A DNA stretch of 64,000 bases from Asticcacaulis sp. MM231 (GTDB taxonomy: Bacteria; Pseudomonadota; Alphaproteobacteria; Caulobacterales; Caulobacteraceae): contig NZ_OZ075108.1 in assembly GCF_964186625.1 (NCBI RefSeq), forward strand, positions 2,108,001 through 2,172,000, in the 5' to 3' direction. The notes beneath the pieces are model-generated. The model did not search any database. It saw nothing but the letters and a program-made list of their open reading frames with translations, and had not been told where the DNA came from. How positions within the stretch are numbered: position 1 is the stretch's first letter; each line of letters opens with the position of its first letter. Positions 1-7,631 of this stretch are shown piece after piece. The position numbers and the translations under genes are program-made.

Positions 1-129
1 CCCCGTTGCGCCCCCAACGGCGCCTATGCCGACACCAAAGACAAGACTGATCCCCAGCGACCATAACCAATAATGCAGGCGGCGAATGCGGCCCTTAGCG
101 CTGAAGAGTACATTTTTCCAATCATTCAT
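1..129 (-). CDS. DUF805 family inner-membrane protein, N-terminal part
   Basis: The reverse strand from an ATG at 129 is open to the window edge (43 codons). It reads a short amphipathic start (MNDWKNVLFSAKGR), then IRRLHYWLW and a hydrophobic segment. The F-x-x-K-G-R-I-x-R-x-x-(Y/F)-W pattern is the N-terminal signature of DUF805 (YhaH-like) membrane proteins of unknown function. An in-frame ATG exists at 174, but 129 is preferred because GAGGA lies seven bases upstream of it. The C-terminal part lies outside the window. Confidence 0.7.
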   Translation of the reverse strand, partial: MNDWKNVLFSAKGRIRRLHYWLWSLGISLVFGVGIGAVGGATG

Positions 130-204
130 GATCAATTCCTCGAAGGGTTGAAGCCGCACCTCGAAGCTAGCCATAAAAACACACTTCGTAAACTTAAGAA
201 GTCG

Positions 205-1920
205 TCAGGTTTCGCTGCCGCCGAAGCGTGCGGTCCATTCGGCCACCATATCGTCGTCGATCTTCTTGAACAGCACCTCGCCCGATTGAACCTGCGTCCC
301 TGCCACCAGTTTGGTCAGTTCGGCTTTGGCGTCATCCGAAGGCCAGGCCAGCGGCAACTGAACACCCACGCAGTCCGCGATGCTTTGTGCGGCAAACGGA
401 ATGATCGGCTGCGCAAGAACAGCGTAAAGCCGTACCAGATTGAGGCCGTGGCGCACGATCACGCCGGCCCGTACCGTATCGGTCTTGAAGGCCGTCCACG
501 GCGCGGCTTCCTGCAGGTATTCATTACCCAGCACCCATATGCGACGCACGGCTTGAGCGGCCTTGCGCATTTCCATAGCTTCGAAAGCTTCCGCCGCCTC
601 GACCAGAAGCGCCGAGACATCGGCATAGAGCTTCTCTTCCAGCGGTCCCGCCTCGCCGCCTTCCGGCACCACGCCGTCAAACTTCAATTCGGTGAACTTC
701 AGGATACGGTTGACAAAATTGCCGAGCACATCGGCCAGATCCTTGTTGATCGTCGCCTGGAACTGCTCCCAGGTGAACGACGAATCCGAGCTTTCGGGCG
801 CATTGGCGATCAGGTACCAGCGCCAGTAATCGGCCGGCAGGATCTCCAGCGCCTGATCCATGAAGACGCCGCGATTCATGGAGGTCGAAAACTTACCGCC
901 ATACCAGTTGAGCCAGTTGAAGGCCTTCAGCGTATCGACCATCTTCCATGGCTCGCCCGAGCCCAGAATTGTGGCCGGGAAGCTGACCGTATGGAAGGCG
1001 ACATTGTCCTTGCCCATGAATTCGACATAGCGAACATCCTCGGCGCCCTGATCGAGACGCCACCACTTTTGCCAACCGTCCGGATTACCTTGCGAGGTGA
1101 AATATTCCTTGGTCGAGCCGATATATTCGATCGGCGCATCGAACCAGACATAGAACACCTTGTCCTCGAAACCGGGACGCGGCTTGCCATCTTTCGTAAC
1201 CGGCACCCCCCATTTCAGATCGCGCGTGATGCCACGGTCGATCAGGCCTTCTTCAAGATGCTTGTTGGCAATGGAGAGCGCCAGTTGCGGCCACTCAGAC
1301 TTACCGGCGATCCATGCGCGCAATTGCGGCTCGACCTTGGTCTGCAACAGGTAAAGGTGACGGGTGTCACGCACTTCGAGATTACGCGAACCGGAAACCG
1401 CCGAATAGGGATTGATCAGGTCGGTCGGGTCCAGCAGACGGCCGCAGTTATCGCACTGGTCACCACGCGCCTTGTCGTAGCCGCAATGCGGACAGCTGCC
1501 TTCGACATAGCGATCCGGCAGAAAACGGCCATCATCGATCGAGTAGACCATCTTGTCGACGCGTTCTTCGATCAGGCCATTCTTATCCAGCGCCTCGCAA
1601 AAAGCTTGCGTAAGCTGGCGATTCTCCGGTGAGGACGAGCGACCAAACCAGTCATAGCTGAGCCCGAAGGCCTCGCCAGCGTTTTTCTGGATCAGGTGCT
1701 GCTCGTCGCAATAGGTGCGGACGTCCTGACCGGCCTTGGCGGCAGCCAGCTCGGCCGGCGTGCCGTGCTCGTCTGTGGCGCAAATATATAAGACCTCATG
1801 CCCACGCGCGCGCTGGAACCGGGCGAACACATCGGCCGGCAACATGGAACCGGCCAGATTGCCGAGGTGCTTGATGCCGTTGATATAGGGAAGCGCGGAG
1901 GTGATCAGGATGCGGGACAT
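205..1920 (-). CDS. metG: Methionyl-tRNA synthetase
   Basis: Charges tRNA-Met with methionine in the cytoplasm. The 571-residue protein is a class I synthetase: the HIGH-type motif is HLGN at residues 18-21 after the usual [10 protein letters not shown] start, and a zinc knuckle CPHCG...CDNCG lies near residues 143-160. The KMSKS loop appears as the variant FSTSMNRG, as in a subset of alphaproteobacterial and archaeal-like MetRS enzymes. The length fits a form without the C-terminal dimerisation (EMAP-like) domain. Large open frames on the opposite strand are shadows. The assignment is secure. Confidence 0.97.
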   Translation of the reverse strand: MSRILITSALPYINGIKHLGNLAGSMLPADVFARFQRARGHEVLYICATDEHGTPAELAAAKAGQDVRTYCDEQHLIQKNAGEAFGLSYDWFGRSSSPENRQLTQAFCEALDKNGLIEERVDKMVYSIDDGRFLPDRYVEGSCPHCGYDKARGDQCDNCGRLLDPTDLINPYSAVSGSRNLEVRDTRHLYLLQTKVEPQLRAWIAGKSEWPQLALSIANKHLEEGLIDRGITRDLKWGVPVTKDGKPRPGFEDKVFYVWFDAPIEYIGSTKEYFTSQGNPDGWQKWWRLDQGAEDVRYVEFMGKDNVAFHTVSFPATILGSGEPWKMVDTLKAFNWLNWYGGKFSTSMNRGVFMDQALEILPADYWRWYLIANAPESSDSSFTWEQFQATINKDLADVLGNFVNRILKFTELKFDGVVPEGGEAGPLEEKLYADVSALLVEAAEAFEAMEMRKAAQAVRRIWVLGNEYLQEAAPWTAFKTDTVRAGVIVRHGLNLVRLYAVLAQPIIPFAAQSIADCVGVQLPLAWPSDDAKAELTKLVAGTQVQSGEVLFKKIDDDMVAEWTARFGGSET

Positions 1921-2072
1921 AAGGCTCTTTCAGCTCTCTAATGATGAGAAGGCCGTGGTCATAAACCATTTTGGCGGTTGAAATATAGGGATGATCGCTA
2001 TTTCTTCAAAAAAATCCGCTCGCAGGATATGGACAAGCCGCTCCGCCATCGGCATAAGGGCGATCCGCTAGT

Positions 2073-2148
2073 GCCGGCTTAGCTCAGATGGTAGAGCAGT
2101 TGTTTTGTAAACATCAGGTCACGAGTTCAATTCTTGTAGCCGGCACCA
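2073..2148 (+). tRNA. tRNA-Thr (anticodon UGU)
   Basis: A 76-base cloverleaf with CCA encoded. The acceptor stem GCCGGCT pairs with AGCCGGC, the loop TTTGTAA carries anticodon TGT, and the T arm is ACGAG-TTCAATT-CTTGT. One U-U mismatch lies in the anticodon stem. An integrase gene starts 65 bases downstream in the same direction, the usual arrangement when a tRNA 3' end serves as an integration site. Confidence 0.95.
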
Positions 2149-2185
2149 GCGCCTCTTCCGATAACGTCCGGAATTGATTTATTTT

Positions 2186-2314
2186 TTCAATAAAATCTGA
2201 TACTTTGGTGGAATGACGTCCGACGAAATCCGACGGCTTCCGACCACTTCCGGGAGCATTTGGGGTTCTTTTTGGGGGTCTCGAAGAAAACCCCCATTGG
2301 CCGAGACCCCCAAA
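2186..2314 (+). promoter_or_regulatory. Integrase leader: shared 14-mer and 13-bp inverted repeat
   Basis: TTCAATAAAATCTG at 2186-2199 recurs exactly upstream of the second integrase (7358-7371, opposite strand). TTTGGGGGTCTCG at 2271-2283 is the perfect reverse complement of 2302-2314, with further G/C-run copies between them. The second integrase has the same design (13-bp arms at 7244-7256 and 7288-7300). These are probably integrase arm-binding or autoregulatory sites; that role is inferred. Confidence 0.55.
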
Positions 2315-3715
2315 ATAAGTCTTACCAATTCCGCCATCAAAAATGCCAAGCCCCAGAAGAAGGATACGAAGCTCTACGATACGGGCGGATTGTTCCTGAT
2401 TCTAAAGCCGTCCGGCAGTAAATTGTGGCGCTTAAAGTATCGCTTTGGCGGAATTGCGAAGACCCTGATGCTGGGCACTTATCCCGACATCGCGCTCAAG
2501 GATGCGCGTCGCAAACGCGACGAAGCCCGAAAGCTGCTGGCTGATGACATCGATCCCGGCGCCGAAAAGAAGCGGCAAAAGCTCGAGGCCGAGCTTTCAG
2601 CGGCCAGTACCTTCGGCGTCATATGCGACGAATTCCTAGATCTCCAGGAGAGCGACGGCCGCTCTAAGATGACCATGGTCAAAAACCGCTGGCTGGCAAA
2701 GCAACTGATGCCGGAACTCGGCAAACGCCCCATCACGGAGATTGAGCCGTTCGAAGTGTTGACCATCCTCAAGCGCGTCGAGCGTCGCGGTGCCCGCGAG
2801 ACTGCCAAGAGGCTGTGCGAATTTGCCTGCAGGGTTTTCAACCTCGCCATCATCACCAGCCGGTCTAGGACCAATCCAGCAGCCAGTTTGTCCGGCGCGC
2901 TCGCCTCACCGAAGGTCAAGCATCACGCGGCGATCATAGAGCCCCTTGCATTTGGCAAGCTGCTTCGCGATATCGAGGCGACCGAGGGCTTCATGACATC
3001 CCGGCTGGCCCTGAAGATCTCCCCCCACCTGTTTGTGCGACCAGGCGAGTTGAGAAAGGCGGAGTGGTCTGAATTCGATTTCGAGGCGTGTGTCTGGAAG
3101 ATACCTGCACCGAAGATGAAGCAACGGGTCGAGCACCACGTTCCCCTCTCCCGCCAGGCCATCGAAATCCTGGCCGAGGTCAGCCAACTGACAGGGACCA
3201 GTCGATACGTTTTCCCGTCGATCCGATCGAATAGCGTGCCGATGTCTGAGAATACCATCAATGCTATGTTGCGGCGTATGGGGTACGGCCATGACGTGAT
3301 GACGGCCCATGGCTTCCGTAGTTCGGCCAGCACCCTTCTCAACGAATTGGGCCTGTGGTCGGCTGATGCCATTGAACACGCCCTTGCGCACAAGGAGACC
3401 AACAAGGTGCGTGCCGCCTATCACCGGGGCAAGCACTGGGATGAGCGAGTGAAGATGGCACAGTGGTGGTCCGACCATCTCGATAGGTTGCGGCATGGGG
3501 CCACGGTTATTTCGATCCAAACTGCTCTTGCTAAGCCACGTACCCTGAACGAGATGCGAGGACCGTGTGCCGTTCCAATTAATGAAGCGCCGTATTCGCA
3601 CTCTCTAGCCACTCACTCAGATGGATTGACAAATTATGCCCTCTATGGAATATTCCCCTCATGGCATGTGAAGTCGAAGCTACCGACGAGTTCGGGTCTT
3701 GGTTCCACGGCCTAA
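2213..3715 (+). CDS. P4-type tyrosine integrase (DUF4102 arm-binding domain)
   Basis: Site-specific recombinase of the phage P4 integrase family that probably inserted the islet at the tRNA-Thr just upstream. An N-terminal DUF4102 arm-binding domain (LTNSAIKNAKP..., GLFLILKPSGSKLW) is followed by a SAM-like core-binding region. The catalytic domain shows FVRPGELRKAEW (first Arg), HGFRSSAS, an ALAH histidine and the nucleophile in AAYHRGKH (Tyr403). The start is uncertain: 2213 is the first ATG, but residues 14-32 translate the G-rich repeats, and the codon aligning with the second integrase's ATG is ATA. A tail of about 70 residues after WWSDHLDRLR has no family counterpart and overlaps the toxin gene by 55 bases. 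Confidence 0.9.
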   Translation: MTSDEIRRLPTTSGSIWGSFWGSRRKPPLAETPKISLTNSAIKNAKPQKKDTKLYDTGGLFLILKPSGSKLWRLKYRFGGIAKTLMLGTYPDIALKDARRKRDEARKLLADDIDPGAEKKRQKLEAELSAASTFGVICDEFLDLQESDGRSKMTMVKNRWLAKQLMPELGKRPITEIEPFEVLTILKRVERRGARETAKRLCEFACRVFNLAIITSRSRTNPAASLSGALASPKVKHHAAIIEPLAFGKLLRDIEATEGFMTSRLALKISPHLFVRPGELRKAEWSEFDFEACVWKIPAPKMKQRVEHHVPLSRQAIEILAEVSQLTGTSRYVFPSIRSNSVPMSENTINAMLRRMGYGHDVMTAHGFRSSASTLLNELGLWSADAIEHALAHKETNKVRAAYHRGKHWDERVKMAQWWSDHLDRLRHGATVISIQTALAKPRTLNEMRGPCAVPINEAPYSHSLATHSDGLTNYALYGIFPSWHVKSKLPTSSGLGSTA

Positions 3716-4020
3716 CTCTCGCGGAGAAAGACGACGTCATTGCATACGTCGAACTTCTTGCGGCTCATGATGTACGCCTTGGCTTTCCGCATTCGTCGGG
3801 AATAAAAGGGTCGCGTCATGCGCATATGCGAGAATTGCGGGTTCAAAGCGGCGGATCTCCCATAAGGATTTTCGACGCCTTTAATCCGCTTCGAAACGCG
3901 ATCCTGTTGACCGCCGGCGATAAGACTGGCGACGACCGGTTCTACAGGAAAATGGTTCCCGTTGCTGACGCCCTTTATGATGTGCATCTGGAAGAATTGA
4001 AGAAGGAAGGCCTGACATGA
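3661..4020 (+). CDS. HigB-like toxin (phage Gp49/PF05973 family)
   Basis: Predicted ribosome-dependent mRNA interferase of the RelE/HigB superfamily. The 119-residue protein opens EVEATDEFGSWF and carries the family patterns KGSRHAHMRELR, PIRIFDAF, AILLTAGDK and FYRKMVPVADALYDVHLEEL. The stop overlaps the next ATG as ATGA, so toxin and antitoxin are translationally coupled with the toxin first, the typical HigBA order. It overlaps the integrase 3' end. Function is by family; activity is not shown. Confidence 0.85.
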   Translation: MACEVEATDEFGSWFHGLTLAEKDDVIAYVELLAAHDVRLGFPHSSGIKGSRHAHMRELRVQSGGSPIRIFDAFNPLRNAILLTAGDKTGDDRFYRKMVPVADALYDVHLEELKKEGLT

Positions 4021-4349
4021 CTGGACACCTTGCGTTCAAAGACCTGGTTGGCGAACTCTCTCCTGAGCGCAGAGCCATAATCGACGCCAAGGTCGCGGCG
4101 CTGCGCGATGAGTTGACCCTTGCTGAGTTGCGCCAAGCACGAAAGCTCACCCAGGAACAAATGAGCGCCACTTTGAATGTTGGCCAGGCTGCCGTCGCCA
4201 AGATGGAAAAGCGTGTCGATATGTATGTAAGCAGCCTGCGCGGTTACGTAAAGGCGCTTGGCGGCGAGTTAGAAGTTGTTGCGAAATTCCCAGAGGGCGA
4301 TGTGGTGATCAGCAATTTCGCAGCGATCGGTTCACCTGATGCTGCCTGA
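4017..4349 (+). CDS. HigA-like XRE antitoxin
   Basis: Cognate antitoxin and probable autorepressor of the upstream toxin. The 110-residue protein has a helix-turn-helix at about residues 44-75 (LRQARKLTQEQMSATLNVGQAAVAKMEKR), then a segment on which the toxin could dock (YVKALGGELEVVAKFPEGDVVI). It overlaps the toxin by four bases and the next gene by eleven. The family is clear; pairing with the toxin is inferred from the overlap. Confidence 0.85.
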   Translation: MTGHLAFKDLVGELSPERRAIIDAKVAALRDELTLAELRQARKLTQEQMSATLNVGQAAVAKMEKRVDMYVSSLRGYVKALGGELEVVAKFPEGDVVISNFAAIGSPDAA

Positions 4350-4641
4350 GCCATCCCCCTCTGACAGACCATGGACTGGTACTGTTTGGGACGCGATCAG
4401 CGGCTCGCGCGGCAATGCGCAAATTATGATGCTTCGGTCAGAGCTGATGGCGACGATTTGTAACCACATTAAAGACTGCAGGATGAATGAGAGACAAACC
4501 GCCCAAGCTTTGGGTGTTACTGCAAGTCAGGCCGCAGATTTATTAAAAGGCAGACTTAGCCATTTTGACGTCGAGACCCTGCTGCTGCTTCTACAAATGT
4601 GCGGTGCTAGCTTTCATTGGAGGATTTCCAAACAGGCATAA
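4339..4641 (+). CDS. HTH_37-type XRE regulator or orphan antitoxin
   Basis: A 100-residue DNA-binding protein. The order TVWDAI...MMLRSELMATICNHIK then NERQTAQALGVTASQAADLLKGRLSHFDVETLLLLL matches HTH_37 (PF13744) antitoxin-type proteins. The N-terminal part also fits that family, which supports the ATG at 4339 although it lies inside the antitoxin gene. There is no adjacent toxin of its own. It could be a second antitoxin, or the regulator of the SatD/DUF3307 unit that begins 220 bases downstream; both are inference. Confidence 0.75.
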   Translation: MLPEPSPSDRPWTGTVWDAISGSRGNAQIMMLRSELMATICNHIKDCRMNERQTAQALGVTASQAADLLKGRLSHFDVETLLLLLQMCGASFHWRISKQA

Positions 4642-4801
4642 CATCCGGCGGGGTTTGTTTTGAACCTGGTGTAAAGGCAGAGGCATCCGACATATCAGCC
4701 AGGCTCAAGCGTTGTAGGGATCCGTCATTTTCTAAAATTCGTTGCAACATCGACGCCTGAGGCAGCATAAAGGCAACCCTACGTTTAGAAATCGTGTCCT
4801 T

Positions 4802-4861
4802 GACAGCCAAATTCGGCTGTCCTAAGACAGACACACAAAAACGGCTGTCTTGGAAGCACAT
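4802..4861 (+). repeat. 60-bp leader repeat R1 in front of the satD-like gene
   Basis: Ends directly before the ATG at 4862. By hand count 41 of 60 positions match R2 (5544-5603), with no gap. It contains the perfect palindrome GACAGCC-AAATTC-GGCTGTC and a further CGGCTGTC half-site at 4842-4849. The first arm can pair with either GGCTGTC copy, giving mutually exclusive hairpins just upstream of the Shine-Dalgarno GGAAG. It is either an operator or an RNA switch. Confidence 0.75.
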
Positions 4862-5566
4862 ATGGCAAATCCTCGTTGGACCCGACGCGCCGTTTTAACG
4901 GGCGATATTATCAATTCCTCCCGGCTCTCTCCCGAGGCTCTAGGGGCGGTCAGACGCACTTTGGCGGAAACGGTGGATAGCTTTCACGCCTTATGGCCAG
5001 ATGTCATAATCGGTGAGTTGGATTTTTTCCGCGGCAACTCCTGGCAACTCCTCCTTGCCGATCCCAAACAGTCACTACGCTTAGCGGTACTTCTACGATC
5101 GAAACTACGTGCTGTGCTGCAAGTCGACACGCGCATCGCTATTGGTATCGGTTACACTAGCAACATCGAACATTCCAAAATCTCGCTTTCCACAGGTGAA
5201 GCTTTCACCGTTTCGGGTCGTGCACTCGACGAAATGGGAACCTATTTCCAGTTGACCGGCGCCACAGCTGAAGGTTTGGGGGCCATAGAGGATTGGGTAC
5301 CGCTGACCTTCCAACTTTGCGGTGCAATTATGCGAAACTGGACGCGTCGGCAGTCGGAGATTGTCGCTCAAGCCCTTGTCATGAAGCAGCCAGAGCACGA
5401 AGAAATTGCGAATGCTCTCATACCGCCTGTAGCCAAACAGACCGTAAGCAAGGCTCTGCAGGCGGCGAACTGGCGGGCTTTAACCAGCGCTTTAAAAGCA
5501 TTTGAAAGAGCCGACTGGAACGCGATCTTTATGGTCGAGAACAAACAGCCAAGTTCGGCTGTCTGA
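4862..5566 (+). CDS. SatD-family protein with cyclase-like N-terminus
   Basis: A 234-residue protein resembling the SatD family (PF16264), function not established. The N-terminal part (AVLTGDIINSS..., FFRGNSWQLLL, IAIGIG, GEAFTVSGRALDEM) has the layout of a nucleotidyl-cyclase-like fold with a first acidic residue in GDIINSS. Where I recall relatives reading RGDS, this protein has RGNS, so a metal-binding Asp may be lost. The C-terminal part (WTRRQSEIV...EEIANAL...KQTVSKALQAANW) looks like a winged helix. The start at 4862 is chosen because GGAAG precedes it and R2 likewise abuts the next ATG; the TTG at 4850 is less likely. I recall SatD genes often lying next to DUF3307 genes, as here. Confidence 0.7.
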   Translation: MANPRWTRRAVLTGDIINSSRLSPEALGAVRRTLAETVDSFHALWPDVIIGELDFFRGNSWQLLLADPKQSLRLAVLLRSKLRAVLQVDTRIAIGIGYTSNIEHSKISLSTGEAFTVSGRALDEMGTYFQLTGATAEGLGAIEDWVPLTFQLCGAIMRNWTRRQSEIVAQALVMKQPEHEEIANALIPPVAKQTVSKALQAANWRALTSALKAFERADWNAIFMVENKQPSSAV

Positions 5567-5603
5567 GCATAGACACCCAAATGCGGCTGCCCGGGGACAA
5601 ACC
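5544..5603 (+). repeat. 60-bp leader repeat R2 in front of the DUF3307 gene
   Basis: The second copy of the leader, ending directly before the ATG at 5604, exactly 742 bases after R1. Its first 23 bases overlap the end of the satD-like gene, including the TGA stop. ACAGCC-AAGTTC-GGCTGT and the downstream CGGCTGCC half-site are conserved; most differences lie between the half-sites and around the Shine-Dalgarno region. Confidence 0.75.
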
Positions 5604-6347
5604 ATGCTGACAACATTTTTGGCACTTTTGACGGCACACCTGATCTCAGACTTTTTTCTGCAAACCGAATGGATGGTTGCCAGAAAAAAAGAGCCGGCCA
5701 TTCTACTCTTGCATATCGCGATCACGGTGGTGGCTGCGGCGGTCACCTTAGGTGGCACGCCTATACCAATTTTGGCAATATTAGCTGTCACCCACCTTTT
5801 TGTGGATGCGATAAAAACTCACCTATTAAAAGACAGCCTGCGCTCTTTCTTAGCAGACCAGCTCGCTCACCTTATCGTAATAGTTGGGTTATGCTGGCTC
5901 TACCCTACGACTTTCCACGACTGGTGGTGGCCGCACTGGCTTGCGACAAGTCAATTGCCATATTACCTGGCCGGCCTTTGCCTCGCTTCAGGGATCATTC
6001 TGAATCTGCTCGTTGGCGCAATTCTGATCAGGAAAATGACGACCCAATTTACGTTACAGATCCGCGATAACATTCGGGGGCTGGAAAAAGGCGGCTACTA
6101 TATCGGCCTGCTCGAGCGCGGCTTGGTAATGCTATTTATCCTTATCAATCAGCCGGCTGGCGTCGGCTTCTTAATAACTGCCAAATCAATCCTACGCTTT
6201 GGGGACGTTAAAAACTCTACGCAACGCAGGTCTACGGAATATATCATAATCGGCACTTTCATGAGCTTCGGCTGGAGCTTCCTGATCGCCGTGCTTACGC
6301 AAAATGCAATAAAACACTGGCTTCCTGGCTTACAATCCAATCAATGA
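5604..6347 (+). CDS. DUF3307 multi-pass membrane protein
   Basis: A 247-residue inner-membrane protein of a family without known function. It opens LTAHLISDFFLQTEWMVARKK, the DUF3307 signature (AH-x-x-x-D-F-x-x-Q), followed by several hydrophobic segments (about 25-45, 50-70, 80-100, 115-135, 170-195, 215-235). The conserved-looking stretch RGLEKGGYYIGLLERGLV lies in a cytoplasmic or periplasmic loop. ATG 5604 is chosen over the longer frame from 5502 because the homology starts there, GGGGA precedes it and R2 ends there. It lies 37 bases after the satD-like gene, probably in the same unit. Its AT content is higher than that of the flanking chromosome, consistent with transfer. Confidence 0.75.
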   Translation: MLTTFLALLTAHLISDFFLQTEWMVARKKEPAILLLHIAITVVAAAVTLGGTPIPILAILAVTHLFVDAIKTHLLKDSLRSFLADQLAHLIVIVGLCWLYPTTFHDWWWPHWLATSQLPYYLAGLCLASGIILNLLVGAILIRKMTTQFTLQIRDNIRGLEKGGYYIGLLERGLVMLFILINQPAGVGFLITAKSILRFGDVKNSTQRRSTEYIIIGTFMSFGWSFLIAVLTQNAIKHWLPGLQSNQ

Positions 6348-6375
6348 CAGCGTTTCGCTTCGCCCGAACAAGCCA

Positions 6376-7245
6376 TCACGGATTATGAATGACTAGGGCC
6401 TGATGGCACAACGGAACGGCATGTTCCATACGCGCTTTCATTTTCGTTGCTGGTATGCGCCAAACATAAGAATTAAGATCAATTTCGGCCCATTCCGCGC
6501 GGCGAAGCTCGCCAGGGCGAACAAACAGCAGCGCAGATAACTGTAAAGCAATGCGCGTAGACGGATGGCCCTCGTAGCCATCAATTGCTCGCAGCATTTC
6601 GCCTGCCTTGTTGGGGTCGAGGATGGCGGCATGATGCTTGGGTTTGCGATTCGCCAATGCGCCGCGCAGATCACGGGTCGCATCGGATGGCGCAAGCTGA
6701 TTGGCGACTGCATATCGGAAGACCTGCCCAATGAACTGCAATGTCCTGTGAGCCTTTTCGTCATTCTTTGATGCCTCGAACGGACGAACCGCATCCAGAA
6801 TTTCATAGGGAGCTATTTCTGCGATAGGCCGGTTACCGAGGGTTTTATCGACCAAGCGCACGAACCACTCGCGCTTTTGAACTGTCGCTTCAGCCAAGCC
6901 ATCGCGTTGGTTTTTGGCTATATACGCTTTCGCCACCACCCTGAACGTATTCGACGCGCCGATCATGGCAGCATGCTTATCTCGGCGCTTCTGTTCGGCG
7001 GGATCTACGCCATTTGCGAGCAAACGCCGCGCTTCGTCACGTCTCTCACGCGCGCTCTTTAAGCCAACCTCAGGATACGTCCCGAGAGAGAGTTTTTTCT
7101 CGGTTCCAACATTATTTCGGAATTTCACCTTCCAAAGACGGCCACCCGATGGCGTCACGAGGAGGTATAGGCCTTTTTCATCTGCCAACTTGTAGGGCTT
7201 CGCCATAGGCTTAGCGTTGCGCAGCGCGATATCCGTAAGTGCCAT
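6376..7245 (-). pseudogene. Truncated P4-type integrase beside tRNA-Thr(CGU)
   Basis: A tyrosine integrase of the same family as the left one: MALTDIALRNAKP, GLYLLVTPSGGRLWKVKF, LFVRPGELRRAEW. It stops after HAVPLCHQALVI with eight or fewer unrelated residues, so the catalytic His/Arg/Tyr half (about 110 residues) is missing. The start at 7245 matches the family N-terminus and has GAGAGG upstream. It points away from the tRNA-Thr(CGU), mirroring the left arrangement. It is probably an inactive remnant cut when the islet's right side was rearranged. Confidence 0.85.
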
Positions 7246-7371
7246 TTGGGGGCCTCTCATTTTCGCCATTTGCGAAAGGCCCCCACCGAGGCCCCCAAAT
7301 CGCCCGGATGCGAGCGGACAGGGGCGCACACTGACGGCCAACTATACCCAAAACTACCAGATTTTATTGAA
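7244..7371 (-). promoter_or_regulatory. Leader of the second integrase: inverted repeat and shared 14-mer
   Basis: ATTTGGGGGCCTC at 7244-7256 is the perfect reverse complement of 7288-7300 and overlaps the integrase start codon. The reverse-strand TTCAATAAAATCTG (7358-7371) is identical to 2186-2199. The same two elements in the same order precede both integrases, although the coding sequences have diverged. Confidence 0.55.
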
Positions 7372-7408
7372 TTTTTCAACCTTCGGCGCACTTCGGCGAA
7401 CGAGGTAG

Positions 7409-7484
7409 TGGTGCCGCTTAGGTGACTCGAACACCTGACCCCCGCATTACGAATGCGGTGCTCTACCGGCTGAGCTAAAGCGGC
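7409..7484 (-). tRNA. tRNA-Thr (anticodon CGU)
   Basis: A 76-base cloverleaf on the reverse strand with CCA encoded. The acceptor GCCGCTT pairs with AAGCGGC, the anticodon stem is CCGCA/TGCGG with loop TTCGTAA (CGT), and the T arm is AGGTG-TTCGAGT-CACCT. It faces the truncated integrase and forms the right edge of the islet. Confidence 0.95.
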
Positions 7485-7631
7485 CCGGAACTTCCGCGAG
7501 GCAGAAACCTCTCGCGACAACAAATGCGCAAGGCTGCACAAACGTGACCGTTCCTTACACACACCTGTTTCAGATGCCAAGCGCAGAATTCTAAAAATAC
7601 GCGCTTTTTGAGATTTAATCGTGGAAGAGTG

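Noticed and set aside
73..1632. A 519-residue open frame on the plus strand
   Set aside because: It lies entirely antisense to metG over its main domains, has no recognisable domain, and follows from the high-GC codon pattern of metG.
4607..4861. An 84-residue open frame on the minus strand opposite the leader R1
   Set aside because: No ribosome site or recognisable motif; it overlaps R1 and the end of the HTH_37 gene. Its low-complexity sequence looks like chance.
4802..5603. R1 and R2 as integron attC sites flanking a cassette
   Set aside because: The lengths fit, but no GTTRRRY/RYYYAAC core sites are present and no integron integrase is nearby. They directly precede start codons, as leaders do.
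2073..7484. Direct repeats of the tRNA-Thr 3' ends marking attL/attR
   Set aside because: Neither the last 20 bases of tRNA-Thr(UGU) nor those of tRNA-Thr(CGU) could be found again inside the islet by eye.
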